64,000 nt of DNA from Dinghuibacter silviterrae (lineage in GTDB: Bacteria; Bacteroidota; Bacteroidia; Chitinophagales; Chitinophagaceae). A model generated the notes under the pieces. That model did no database searches and was not told the origin of the DNA. It was given only the letters and a program-made list of their open reading frames with translations. The stretch is taken from assembly GCF_004366355.1 (NCBI RefSeq), contig NZ_SODV01000001.1, positions 372,001 to 436,000 of the forward strand. Direction: 5' to 3'. This document shows, one piece after another, positions 47,732 to 55,504 of this stretch (positions within the stretch are counted from its first letter, which is position 1; each line of letters opens with the position of its first letter). A program made the position numbers and the translations under genes.

Positions 47732-49861
47732 TTAGCTTTGAAGTGCGGGCACTGCTTCCTTGGCTTTTTGCGCCTTACGGAATTCGGTAGCCCATTGATA
47801 AAAGTCCCTGGCTTGTCCCAGGTAAGCCCAGGCAAATTCAGCCCCGGGTGCATTTTTATTGATCTGGAGGGTCGCTTCTGACAGGTTCGTGAACAGGTCG
47901 AAACGGCCTTCCGCGGTAAAGTGTTTGTCGAAGTCGCGGAGGATGCCCGTCTGGGTGTTACAAGCCACCTGTTCGCCCAGCAACAAGGCCTTGGCGGTTT
48001 GGATGAAGGACGAGTAGATGTGGTAGATCCCATCGGCATACGCACCTTCTTCCAGGGCCTGAAGGGCCCAGTCCAGCTTTTCCTCACCTTCGTACAACAA
48101 CGTCTGCACCAGGTCGATCACAACACCCGCGCACTCGCCCACACCGATGGCCGTTGCAAATTTCTCCTGTTTGCCCCAGTCTACCAGCTCTCCGGCCTTG
48201 ACGTCCGTCAGGTCCGCCAGGGGTTTGAGCAACTCATAGAAGTATTTGTTGCCCTTCCGTTCGAAGTATTCGTGGTAGCGTTCTTTGGGTTCTTTGAAGG
48301 CCTCATAGTCCTTCAGCAGCAACCGGAGCGCCTGCGGGCCCCGGCGGCTCGGGATCTTGATGACCTTGTCCGAAACGCGGCCCAGGCCGTCCCCCAGCAC
48401 GCCCCCGCCCAGGCAGACCTGGAGCGCGGGAACCACATTGGTGCCGCTTTTGAGCGAAGACCCGTGGAAGCCGATCCCCGCCATGCTGTGTTGCCCGCAG
48501 GAGTTCATACAACCGCTGATCTTTATTTTGATATCCGTATTCTCCAGGAGTTCGGGGAATTCGTTGTCAACGACCTCTTCCAGGGCCGCGGCAATACCCG
48601 TGCTGCTGGAAATCGCCAGGTTACAGGTATCCGTTCCCGGGCAGGCGGTCACGTCCGCCACGCTGTCAAAACCCGGGGCGCTCAGGCCGAGGGATTCGAG
48701 GACGCTGAAAAAATACGGCAAATGTTGCGGCCGGATATACCGGAACAGGAGACCCTGGTTCACGGTGACGCGTATGTCGTCTGCCGCAACGGGTTTCAGC
48801 CGGTCAATCAGCTCGCGGGTCGTATGGCTGGGGATGTCCCCTAAAGAGACGCGGACGTAGGCGCCGAAATATCCTTCCTGTTTTTGCTCGAAGACGTTGG
48901 TCTTTTTCCACAGCTCGTACTGGAGCGGGTTCTTGATGGAATACGCGGGCACCGGCGTATACGCCGCAGGCAACTCCGGTACCGGCCAGTTTTCCGCATC
49001 GACGGGCACGCGATGGTTTTTCAACGCCAGCTTTTCTTCTTCCACCAACCGGTTGAATTCCGGCAGTCCGATCTTTTGAATAAGAAACTTCAGCCTGGCT
49101 TTACCCCTGCTGGCGCGTTCCCCATGGCGGTCGAATACCCTCAGGACGTTCTCGATATAAGGGATCAGTTGATCGGCCTCCAGGAACTCGTGCGCCACGT
49201 GTGCTAAGTAAGGCTGGGCGCCCAGACCGCCACCAAGCATGACTTTAAAGCCCCGGATTTCTTTACCGTTCTCATACTTTACTTTGGGAACGGCGCCTAT
49301 ATCATGAATAAAAGTAAAGGCGGTATCGCGCTCACTCGACGAAAAGGCGATCTTGAACTTACGGCCCATGTCCTGGCAAATCGGGTTGCGCAGGAAGTAG
49401 GCAAAAGCTGCGTGCGCATAAGGAGTGACGTCGAAGGGTTCCAGGGGATCGATCCCCGCCTGGTCGGAAGCGGTGATGTTCCGTACCGTATTGCCGCAGG
49501 CTTCACGGATCGTGATGGATTCTTCTTCCAGCTTCGACCAGAGTTCAGGCGTCCTGTCCAGGCTGACGAAGTGGATCTGCACATCCTGGCGGGTCGTCAG
49601 GTGCAGGTTGCTGGTGGCATATTCGTCGGAAATATCCGCGATCCGTTTTGCCTGCGCAAAGGTCATCTTCCCAAAAGGGAGTTTGATCCGTATCATTTGT
49701 ACGCCCGGCTGCCGCTGCCCGTAGATGCCCCTGGCCAACCGGAGACTGCGGAACTTCTCATCCGGTATCTGCCCATCCCTGAAAAGTTTGATTTTCTTTT
49801 CCAGGTCGATGATGTCTTTTTCGACAATCGGGTTTTCCAGTTCTGTCCTGAAACTCTGCAT
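47732..49861 (-). CDS. Ferredoxin-type sulfite/nitrite reductase with C-terminal HEPN-like domain
   Basis: Reduces sulfite to sulfide by six electrons (nitrite as alternative). The protein has 709 aa. It has siroheme and [4Fe-4S] ligands Cys407, Cys413 (TACPGTDTCNLA), Cys451 and Cys455 (SGCMNSCGQ), and two ferredoxin-like half-domains (about 40-115 and 325-400). About 130 extra C-terminal residues (from about 570; GVGECAGVVIDLVQTL to ALLLGEQVACN) form a helical HEPN-like domain known in Bacteroidota homologues. The siroheme genes follow directly, which favours sulfite. Expression is probably controlled by the leader at 49878-50086. Confidence 0.9.
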   Translation of the reverse strand: MQSFRTELENPIVEKDIIDLEKKIKLFRDGQIPDEKFRSLRLARGIYGQRQPGVQMIRIKLPFGKMTFAQAKRIADISDEYATSNLHLTTRQDVQIHFVSLDRTPELWSKLEEESITIREACGNTVRNITASDQAGIDPLEPFDVTPYAHAAFAYFLRNPICQDMGRKFKIAFSSSERDTAFTFIHDIGAVPKVKYENGKEIRGFKVMLGGGLGAQPYLAHVAHEFLEADQLIPYIENVLRVFDRHGERASRGKARLKFLIQKIGLPEFNRLVEEEKLALKNHRVPVDAENWPVPELPAAYTPVPAYSIKNPLQYELWKKTNVFEQKQEGYFGAYVRVSLGDIPSHTTRELIDRLKPVAADDIRVTVNQGLLFRYIRPQHLPYFFSVLESLGLSAPGFDSVADVTACPGTDTCNLAISSSTGIAAALEEVVDNEFPELLENTDIKIKISGCMNSCGQHSMAGIGFHGSSLKSGTNVVPALQVCLGGGVLGDGLGRVSDKVIKIPSRRGPQALRLLLKDYEAFKEPKERYHEYFERKGNKYFYELLKPLADLTDVKAGELVDWGKQEKFATAIGVGECAGVVIDLVQTLLYEGEEKLDWALQALEEGAYADGIYHIYSSFIQTAKALLLGEQVACNTQTGILRDFDKHFTAEGRFDLFTNLSEATLQINKNAPGAEFAWAYLGQARDFYQWATEFRKAQKAKEAVPALQS

Positions 49862-49877
49862 ATAGCTGGTTTTGTAT

Positions 49878-49912
49878 AAAAAAGGCCTCCGGTTTTTTTT
49901 CCGAAGGCCTTT
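49878..49912 (-). terminator. Attenuator terminator upstream of the sulfite reductase
   Basis: On the minus strand a 12-bp stem (complement of 49901-49912 with complement of 49881-49892; one U-G wobble), an A8 loop and a U-run (49883-49878). It starts 26 nt after the leader stop codon and ends 16 nt before the sulfite reductase ATG, with no gene end in between that would need a terminator. Its 5' arm can alternatively pair, as CAAAGGC (49913-49907), with GCTTTTG (49954-49948) in the leader ORF. Confidence 0.8.
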
Positions 49913-49938
49913 GCACGTGTATAATCAGTTTTGAAAGA

Positions 49939-50028
49939 CTAATAATCCAAAAGCATGCAAACGCCCCCTCCCTTTTTACAGGGACAACAACAGCGCTTCA
50001 TCATATTATGGGCGATATGATTATTCAT
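49939..50028 (-). CDS. Cysteine-rich leader peptide, 29 aa
   Basis: ATG 50028 to TAG 49939, not overlapping any gene. The peptide begins MNNHIAHNMMKR, then Cys-Cys-Cys-Pro-Cys (residues 13-17), KKGGG, and Cys24, ending MLLDY: five Cys in 29 residues, four of them almost adjacent (TGT codons at 49978-49992, except the Pro codon CCC). Internal ATGs at codons 9 and 10 are alternative starts. The position between a good promoter and a terminator ahead of a sulfur-assimilation operon fits a leader peptide whose translation measures charged tRNA-Cys. No Shine-Dalgarno is expected in this phylum. Confidence 0.75.
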   Translation of the reverse strand: MNNHIAHNMMKRCCCPCKKGGGVCMLLDY

Positions 50029-50055
50029 AATTCCCTACTCTTTAGGTAGACTATA

Positions 50056-50086
50056 CAAATATAGGGCGTTTTAAAAAGATTTCAAA
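50056..50086 (-). promoter_or_regulatory. Consensus Bacteroidota promoter of the sulfite reductase operon
   Basis: On the minus strand TTTG (complement of 50083-50086), 19 nt, then TATATTTG (complement of 50056-50063): a full match to the Bacteroidota promoter. Predicted start of transcription is near 50050, about 20 nt before the leader ORF. Confidence 0.78.
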
Positions 50087-50196
50087 CAAAAATCTACCAT
50101 TTTTGTAAACTATCTAATTGAAGAGTGACGTCTCGTGCACCCACGTCTCCTGAAAGCCTCGCTTGTCGAGCGTTTCAGCCGATGCACTAACCTTCG

Positions 50197-50967
50197 TTAG
50201 TTCCCCTTGAATTCCGCCCTCCGCTTTTCCAGGAAAGCAGCGGTACCTTCCTTCAGGTCGTTGGTTCCAAAACAGGCACCAAATCCTTCTATTTCACGCG
50301 CAAAACCGTCTTCGGTGTAAGCGGCATTGGCCGCCGCTATGGCCTGGGCTACCGCGAGCGGCGCCTTGGTGCGCACCCCCTGGAGGATGGATAAGGCTCT
50401 GTCAAGCAGTGCGTCTGCCGCTACTACGTCGTTGACGAGCCCGTATTGTCTTGCCGTGGCCGCGTCGATCGTTGCACCCGTGATAATCAATTCAATGGCC
50501 CTGCCCTTCCCGATCAGTTGGGTCAGCCGTTGCGTGCCCCCATAACCGGGGATCAGCCCCAGGTTAACCTCAGGCTGTCCAAATTTTGCGTGATCGGAAG
50601 CGATCCGGAAATGACAAGCCATCGCCAGCTCACAACCGCCCCCCAGGGCAAAACCATTGACGGCCGCGACGATCGGTTTGGGGGAGCGTTCTATTTTGAA
50701 GAATATGTTCTGCCCTTTTTGCGCCAGGGCCTTTCCCTCAGCCACCGACAAACCGACGAACTCCTTTATGTCTGCACCGGCCACAAAAGCCTTGGGGCCA
50801 GCCCCGGTGATCACCGCGCCCGCGAGGGACGCGTCGGCGATAAGCGCATCCACGGCCCTGTCCAACTCTTCCATGACTGTTTTATTCAACGCGTTGAGCT
50901 TGTCCGGGCGGTTGATCGTAATGACCAGAAGGCCGTCCCTTACTTCCGTGAGTAGTGTCTGATACAT
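50197..50967 (-). CDS. Enoyl-CoA hydratase/isomerase family protein
   Basis: A 256-aa crotonase-fold enzyme. The oxyanion-hole segments are AFVAGADIKEF (about 61-71) and NGFALGGGCELAMAC (about 104-118), and the catalytic Glu region is GQPEVNLGLIPGYGGTQRL (about 133-151). It is similar to short-chain enoyl-CoA hydratase (crotonase) but the family covers many reactions. It is 41 nt downstream of gltX on the same strand, and stands without other beta-oxidation genes. Confidence 0.9.
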   Translation of the reverse strand: MYQTLLTEVRDGLLVITINRPDKLNALNKTVMEELDRAVDALIADASLAGAVITGAGPKAFVAGADIKEFVGLSVAEGKALAQKGQNIFFKIERSPKPIVAAVNGFALGGGCELAMACHFRIASDHAKFGQPEVNLGLIPGYGGTQRLTQLIGKGRAIELIITGATIDAATARQYGLVNDVVAADALLDRALSILQGVRTKAPLAVAQAIAAANAAYTEDGFAREIEGFGACFGTNDLKEGTAAFLEKRRAEFKGN

Positions 50968-51008
50968 AGCGGTTTTGTTGTACGAACAAATGTAAGCAAT
51001 GATCCAGT

Positions 51009-52544
51009 TTATGCGCTAAACGCCGCGATCCCCTTGTCGATCCGGCGGGCCGTCCCTTCCTTTCCAAGGAAAGCCGCAATATCGAACAACGGCGGCCCGA
51101 ACTTGCCGCCGACCAGCATCACCCGGAAAAGCATCTGCAATTCCCCCGGCTTGATCCCGTGTGCCGTGGCCAGTGCCTTAAAAGCCGTTTCCAGCAGCAC
51201 CGCATCAAAGTCCACCAGTTGCCTGATGTCCGAGGACAATGCCTCGAAAAAAACCTTGTTCTTATCGGTCCACTTGGGCGCTACCGCCGCCAGGTCATAC
51301 GCCTGCGGGTCTTCGAAGAAAAAGTAGCCCTGGTCCCAGAAATCCGTGAGCAGCGTACACCGGTCTTTCACAAGCTGCACGACCCGCTTTTGGTAGTCCT
51401 TGTCCGCCGTCACGCCTTTAGCGGCGAAGAGCGGCGCGACGAAATCGAACAGGCCATCGGTGGGAAAGAATTTGATCCATTCATGGTTGAACCACTTGGC
51501 CTTGTCGAAGTCGAACTTCGCCCCGCCTTTATGCACCCTGTCCATATCAAAACGGGCCACCAGGTCCAGCAAGGTGAAGATCTCCTGCCCCGACCCGTCA
51601 TTCCAGCCCATCATCGCCAGCATGTTGACAAAGGCTTCCGGCAGAAAACCCAACTCCTTAAAACCCTTCGTACTTTCTCCGGTCCGGGGATCCGTCCAAT
51701 CCATCGCAAAAACAGGGAATCCCAACCGGTCCCCGTCCCGTTTGCTCAACTTCCCGTTCCCATCGGGCTTCAGGATTAACGGCAGGTGCGCCCATTGAGG
51801 CATGGCATCTTCCCAACCCAGGTACTTCCATAACAACACATGCACCGGTGCCGAGGGCAACCATTCTTCCCCGCGGAAGGCATGGGTGATCTTCATATGA
51901 TAGTCATCCACCACCACCGCCAGGTGATAGGTTGGCATACCATCCGCCTTGAGTAATACTTTATCGTCCACCTGGCCCGTTTGAAAGACCACTTCTCCCC
52001 GGATCATATCGGTAAAGCCCACCGTTTCATGTTCCGGCATGCGAATACGGACGACGTGCGGGAGGCCCTCCTGGAGCAAGCGTTCTACTTCTTCTTTGGG
52101 CAGCGAAAGAGAATTCCGCATCTGCAACCGCACCCGATGATCATACTGCGGCGATGGATTTTCCGGTGTCTTTAGATGCGATCGCATATAATCGAGCTCT
52201 TCGGGCGTATCAAATGCATAATACGCCTTCCCCTCTCTGACCAGTTGTTCCGCGAATGCCCGGTACATCGGTTTCCGCTCGCTCTGCCGGTATGGCCCAT
52301 ACGGCCCTCCCTTGAACGGGCTTTCATCCGGCTCCAGGCCACACCACTCCAGGCACTGCTGAATATAGGCTTCCGCCCCTTCCACAAACCGCGTCTGGTC
52401 CGTATCCTCAATGCGCAAAACGAAGTCCCCCCCATGCCGGCGGGCAAACAAATAGTTGAATAAAACCGTGCGGACCCCTCCCAGGTGCAATCCCCCGGTG
52501 GGGCTGGGAGCAAAACGTACCCTGACTCGTGGCGTTGAATTCAT
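51009..52544 (-). CDS. gltX: Glutamyl-tRNA synthetase
   Basis: Charges tRNA-Glu. A class I synthetase of 511 aa: HIGH-type motif PSPTGGLHLGG (about 12-22) and KMSKS-type motif KLSKRDGDRLG (about 264-274), followed by the anticodon-binding helical domain. The start ATG 52544 is 29 nt from the divergent deacetylase start codon; a palindrome fills that gap. Confidence 0.96.
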   Translation of the reverse strand: MNSTPRVRVRFAPSPTGGLHLGGVRTVLFNYLFARRHGGDFVLRIEDTDQTRFVEGAEAYIQQCLEWCGLEPDESPFKGGPYGPYRQSERKPMYRAFAEQLVREGKAYYAFDTPEELDYMRSHLKTPENPSPQYDHRVRLQMRNSLSLPKEEVERLLQEGLPHVVRIRMPEHETVGFTDMIRGEVVFQTGQVDDKVLLKADGMPTYHLAVVVDDYHMKITHAFRGEEWLPSAPVHVLLWKYLGWEDAMPQWAHLPLILKPDGNGKLSKRDGDRLGFPVFAMDWTDPRTGESTKGFKELGFLPEAFVNMLAMMGWNDGSGQEIFTLLDLVARFDMDRVHKGGAKFDFDKAKWFNHEWIKFFPTDGLFDFVAPLFAAKGVTADKDYQKRVVQLVKDRCTLLTDFWDQGYFFFEDPQAYDLAAVAPKWTDKNKVFFEALSSDIRQLVDFDAVLLETAFKALATAHGIKPGELQMLFRVMLVGGKFGPPLFDIAAFLGKEGTARRIDKGIAAFSA

Positions 52545-52548
52545 GGCG

Positions 52549-52568
52549 CAAAGGTAATTATTACCTTT
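52549..52568. promoter_or_regulatory. 19-bp palindrome between gltX and the polysaccharide deacetylase
   Basis: AAAGGTAAT (52550-52558), one T, ATTACCTTT (52560-52568). On the minus strand it contains TACCTTTG (52549-52556), an exact -7 element 4 nt from the gltX ATG; on the plus strand it reads TACCTTTA, a near match 4 nt from the deacetylase ATG. It may be a symmetric divergent promoter core giving near-leaderless mRNAs, an operator, or both. Confidence 0.55.
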
Positions 52569-52573
52569 ATCCC

Positions 52574-53200
52574 ATGCTTTATTTGACCACCGCCTCCTGG
52601 CTCCTCAGACAAATCTATCCGGGTTGTCTCTGGCGTATGCCCACCAAGGACAAAAAAGTGTTCCTCACTTTTGACGACGGTCCGCATCCCGAGGCCACCC
52701 CCTTCATCCTGGAGCAACTCCGGAAGTATGGCGCCAAAGCCACGTTTTTTTGCATAGGCAAAAACGTCGCCGACTATCCCGAACTCTATGCGCAGATCCT
52801 CGCGGAAGGACACCGCACCGGCAACCATACCTATCACCACCTCAATGGCTGGAAAACGCCCGACCGGCAATACTTTGACGACATCATCGCCACACGGAAA
52901 CTCGTCGATTCCCCACTGTTCCGTCCTCCCTATGGCAGGATCACCCGTTTTCAACTGGCACAATTGTCAAAGCCCGCTTTGCAAATGAAAGCAGTGATGT
53001 GGACCATCCTCAGCGGAGATTTCGATCCGGAAATTTCATCGCAAAAATGTGTGGAGAACGTCATCCGGCCCTTAAAAAACGGGGCGATCGTTGTTTTTCA
53101 CGATAGCAAAAAAGCATTCCCTCATGTAACCTATGCCCTTCCTCGGGTACTCGATTACCTTTCGGAGAACGGTTATATGATGGAAAAAATTACTATTTAA
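52574..53200 (+). CDS. Polysaccharide deacetylase family protein
   Basis: A NodB-homology carbohydrate esterase of 208 aa that removes acetyl groups from a polysaccharide such as peptidoglycan or chitooligosaccharides. Motif 1 FLTFDDGPHPEATPF (catalytic Asp and metal Asp, about 32-46), motif 2 HRTGNHTYHH (metal His residues, about 80-89), motif 3 RPPYGR (about 117-122). A hydrophobic N terminus (LYLTTASWLLRQIYPG) may anchor it. I start it at ATG 52574; the ATG at 52529 would overlap gltX. Confidence 0.9.
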   Translation: MLYLTTASWLLRQIYPGCLWRMPTKDKKVFLTFDDGPHPEATPFILEQLRKYGAKATFFCIGKNVADYPELYAQILAEGHRTGNHTYHHLNGWKTPDRQYFDDIIATRKLVDSPLFRPPYGRITRFQLAQLSKPALQMKAVMWTILSGDFDPEISSQKCVENVIRPLKNGAIVVFHDSKKAFPHVTYALPRVLDYLSENGYMMEKITI

Positions 53201-53242
53201 CTCATCTAGGGTCAGGGAATTGGGTCGATTTGGAAAAAAGAA

Positions 53243-53272
53243 GGGCCTGGGTAGATACCCTGGCCCGTTTTT
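53243..53272. terminator. Bidirectional terminator
   Basis: GGGCCTGGGT (53243-53252) pairs with ACCCTGGCCC (53257-53266) with one T-T mismatch and an AGAT loop. It is followed by GTTTTT on the plus strand and by TTCTTTTTT on the minus strand, so it can serve both the deacetylase gene and the convergent lipoprotein gene. Confidence 0.75.
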
Positions 53273-53350
53273 AATCCGTACCCTATGAAAACTGTACTAA
53301 ATTACTGCGGATTTTCGAATTACCAAACTAAATTTAAAAATAACAATCAG

Positions 53351-54244
53351 TTAACGTCCCAAAGTAATGGTCCTGGTGCTGTCACCGACCGTTATAGTTG
53401 CTTGATTATCACAGGTTCCTGAGCCATAGTCCAAAATACCTGTCCCGTAGTTGGTCACGACTTTGATCGTTCCGGCCTCAAACCAGGGACATACGTAAGC
53501 CTTCGTTAATGGCGTCTCGATGGTCGAGGTCCAGGTAAAATTAGTTGATGTAATTCCGCCCCCCGAACCGGTCACTGAATACACATCGTCGAACGGCCAA
53601 CGCGGTGTCGACGCCCCTTGTGTGAGCGTCCAGGTGTGCGTAGCGCTCCAGGTGACCCAGTTGGTCCCAACGGTCACTTTCGCGTCCTCTATCTGGACCT
53701 TATAGCTGATCGTACCACTGGCGCTCGTATTGGTAATGATGTGCGTCCCGCTGATGCCGATGCTGTTCACCGTATAATTGTTGAAGGTCGTCGTCACCGA
53801 ATTACCCGCCGTATCCAGCCGCCCCGTAAACACCATGGAGATCGACCCGCTATAGGTATTCCCCCAAAGATCCGTGAACCCCGTGCCGAAATTGATGGTA
53901 AGCGTCTTGGGCCAGACACCCGGCGTCTCCGGGGTCAGGCTGATCGTGATCGTCCCTTTGGTGGTATCGCCGCCGCCAAACGTCGTGACCCCCGCCATCT
54001 GCCCCTTTGCGATCGCCTGGCGAAAAGAACTGCTCGTATCGTCCACCGAGCCCAACGCCTCGCCATTGACCTTTGCGGTCATCACATTGGCCGTAACGTC
54101 ATTAAACATCGCATCCGCGCTCGCGTCCCCCTGGGCCGCCAACGAGGTGTTCGACACCGAGGTCGTAGAGGTGCTGTTGTTACTGTTTTTGGAGCAGGCT
54201 GCCCAGAGCAAGGCGCCGCAAGCAAGGAAAATCGCTTTCTTCAT
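53351..54244 (-). CDS. Hypothetical lipoprotein
   Basis: A 297-aa secreted protein with a lipobox (FLACGALLWAAC, Cys about 18) followed by a Ser/Asn/Thr-rich linker. The rest is beta-rich with many Thr, Ser and Gly residues (for example GTITISLTPETPGVW, TLTINFGTGFTDLWG). I do not recognise a family. Probably on the cell surface or outer membrane. Confidence 0.75.
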   Translation of the reverse strand: MKKAIFLACGALLWAACSKNSNNSTSTTSVSNTSLAAQGDASADAMFNDVTANVMTAKVNGEALGSVDDTSSSFRQAIAKGQMAGVTTFGGGDTTKGTITISLTPETPGVWPKTLTINFGTGFTDLWGNTYSGSISMVFTGRLDTAGNSVTTTFNNYTVNSIGISGTHIITNTSASGTISYKVQIEDAKVTVGTNWVTWSATHTWTLTQGASTPRWPFDDVYSVTGSGGGITSTNFTWTSTIETPLTKAYVCPWFEAGTIKVVTNYGTGILDYGSGTCDNQATITVGDSTRTITLGR

Positions 54245-54307
54245 AAGAAACAGATTGGTTTGTTATGTAAACGCCCGACTGGGCGTGAAATTGTAAATTG
54301 CCCCCCT

Positions 54308-55078
54308 ATGGCCCCCCTTGTAGACACACACACCCACATATACGGCAAGCAATTCGCCTCCGACCGCCCCGAAGTCATCGCCCGTGCCCAAGCCGAAGGC
54401 GTCGAAAAATTCTATCTCCCCGGCATCGACAGCACCGTCATCGACGACATGCTCGCCCTCGAAGCCCAATACCCCGGCATCTGTATCCCCATGATGGGCC
54501 TTCACCCCACCTCCGTCGACGCCGGTTATCAGGCCGAGCTCGACATCATCGAAACCTGGCTCAACCGCCGCCCCTTCCCCGCCATCGGCGAGATCGGCCT
54601 CGACTTCTACTGGGACCGCACCCACGAAGCCCAACAATACGAAGCCTTCCGCGCCCAGATAGAGCTCGCCCTTGTTTATAAACTACCCATCGTCATCCAC
54701 ACCCGCAACGCCATGCCCGAAACCATCCGCGTCGTCCGCGAATACACCCCCCGCGGCCTCCGCGGCATCTTCCACTGCTTCGGCGACACCTACGAATCCG
54801 CTTGCGCCATCATCGACGCCGGCTTCGCCCTCGGCATCGGCGGCGTCCTCACCTATAAAAATTCCACCCTCCCCGCCGTCCTCCAACGCATCCCCCTCGA
54901 ACACATCGTCCTCGAAACCGACGCCCCCTACCTCACCCCCGTCCCCTTCCGCGGCAAACGCAACGAGCCCGCCTACCTCCGCTACGTCGTTGACCACCTC
55001 GCCACTATCAAAGGCGTCCCCGCCGCCACCATCGCCTCCGTAACCACCGCCAACGCCCAAAAAATATTCACGCCATAA
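54308..55078 (+). CDS. TatD family metal-dependent hydrolase
   Basis: A 256-aa TIM-barrel hydrolase; TatD members act as 3'-5' exonucleases on damaged DNA. Motifs: [10 protein letters not shown] (metal His pair, about 4-13), [17 protein letters not shown] (about 91-100), [16 protein letters not shown] and [10 protein letters not shown] (about 201-210). I start it at ATG 54308; an upstream extension would run through the lipoprotein gene's promoter. Nearly every codon ends in C, as in the cysteine desulfurase gene. Confidence 0.93.
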   Translation: MAPLVDTHTHIYGKQFASDRPEVIARAQAEGVEKFYLPGIDSTVIDDMLALEAQYPGICIPMMGLHPTSVDAGYQAELDIIETWLNRRPFPAIGEIGLDFYWDRTHEAQQYEAFRAQIELALVYKLPIVIHTRNAMPETIRVVREYTPRGLRGIFHCFGDTYESACAIIDAGFALGIGGVLTYKNSTLPAVLQRIPLEHIVLETDAPYLTPVPFRGKRNEPAYLRYVVDHLATIKGVPAATIASVTTANAQKIFTP

Positions 55079-55090
55079 CCCCAAATACCC

Positions 55091-55098
55091 TATTTTTG
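55091..55098 (+). promoter_or_regulatory. -7 element (TATTTTTG) for tRNA-Ser
   Basis: An exact TAnnTTTG 11 nt upstream of the first base of the tRNA. No TTTG at the -33 distance. Confidence 0.5.
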
Positions 55099-55109
55099 CA
55101 CCCTTCCAA

Positions 55110-55199
55110 GGAGAGGTGCAAGAGTGGTTGAATTGGCACGCCTGGAAAGTGTGTATAGGAGAAATCCTATCGAGGGTTCGAATCCCTCCCTCTCCGCCA
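55110..55199 (+). tRNA. tRNA-Ser, anticodon GGA
   Basis: A complete class II tRNA of 90 nt with encoded CCA. Acceptor arms GGAGAGG (55110-55116) and CCTCTCC (55189-55195), discriminator G 55196 and CCA 55197-55199. Anticodon stem CACGC/GTGTG around loop CTGGAAA with GGA at 55144-55146; a long variable arm with AGGA...TCCT pairing; T arm GAGGG-TTCGAAT-CCCTC (55172-55188). It decodes UCC and UCU. Confidence 0.96.
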
Positions 55200-55215
55200 A
55201 ACACGCAAGACGATT

Positions 55216-55241
55216 CCCGCAGCGTACCGCTGCGGGTTTTT
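55216..55241 (+). terminator. Terminator after tRNA-Ser
   Basis: Perfect 9-bp stem CCCGCAGCG (55216-55224) and CGCTGCGGG (55228-55236) with a TAC loop and T5 (55237-55241). Confidence 0.88.
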
Positions 55242-55504
55242 CATTTGTAGCAGACGGGGCGAACTTGTTCGTCCCGGGTGCGGAAAATGAAAAACCGCGG
55301 GTGAGCGAAGCGAACCTGCGGAATCGGCGGGGGGTTTAGGCTACCCCCACCAGGGGATCAGCGCAGCCGCGCTCCGCGCGGCGGAGGTAATCCCTCCCCC
55401 TCTTCACAATGTCAGTTATCCAGCTACGGTTTCCCGTAAAAGCATCCGGTATTCGTCAGGTACTTTTGCTTCAATAGACAATTTCTTAACCTAAAACCTG
55501 TAAA
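55242..55504. other. Gene-free stretch after tRNA-Ser with a degenerate tRNA 3'-end copy
   Basis: No ORF of note. AATCCCTCCC at 55389-55398 repeats bases 55181-55190 of the tRNA T arm and acceptor, followed by a similar but not identical CCTCTTC. It also has GC-rich hairpin sequence (CGCAGCCGCGCTCCGCGCGGCGG near 55360, in parts). The repeat could be a decayed attachment site, but no integrase is present. Confidence 0.35.

Larger units (their letters stand above)
49862..50196. other. Leader region of the sulfite reductase operon
   Basis: About 335 nt between the sulfite reductase and the enoyl-CoA hydratase, both on the minus strand. It holds the promoter at 50056-50086, the Cys-rich leader ORF and the terminator described separately. 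The remaining part (50087-50196) has only a weak, bulged hairpin near 50150-50177 that might end the enoyl-CoA hydratase transcript. Confidence 0.6.

Noticed and set aside
50087-50196. Possible SAM or other riboswitch upstream of the sulfite reductase
   Set aside because: No SAM-I, SAM-II or cobalamin core is recognisable; the leader ORF and terminator explain the region better.
53618-54307. 5' extension of the TatD reading frame
   Set aside because: Runs antisense through the lipoprotein gene; the conserved TatD start ([10 protein letters not shown]) follows ATG 54308 directly.
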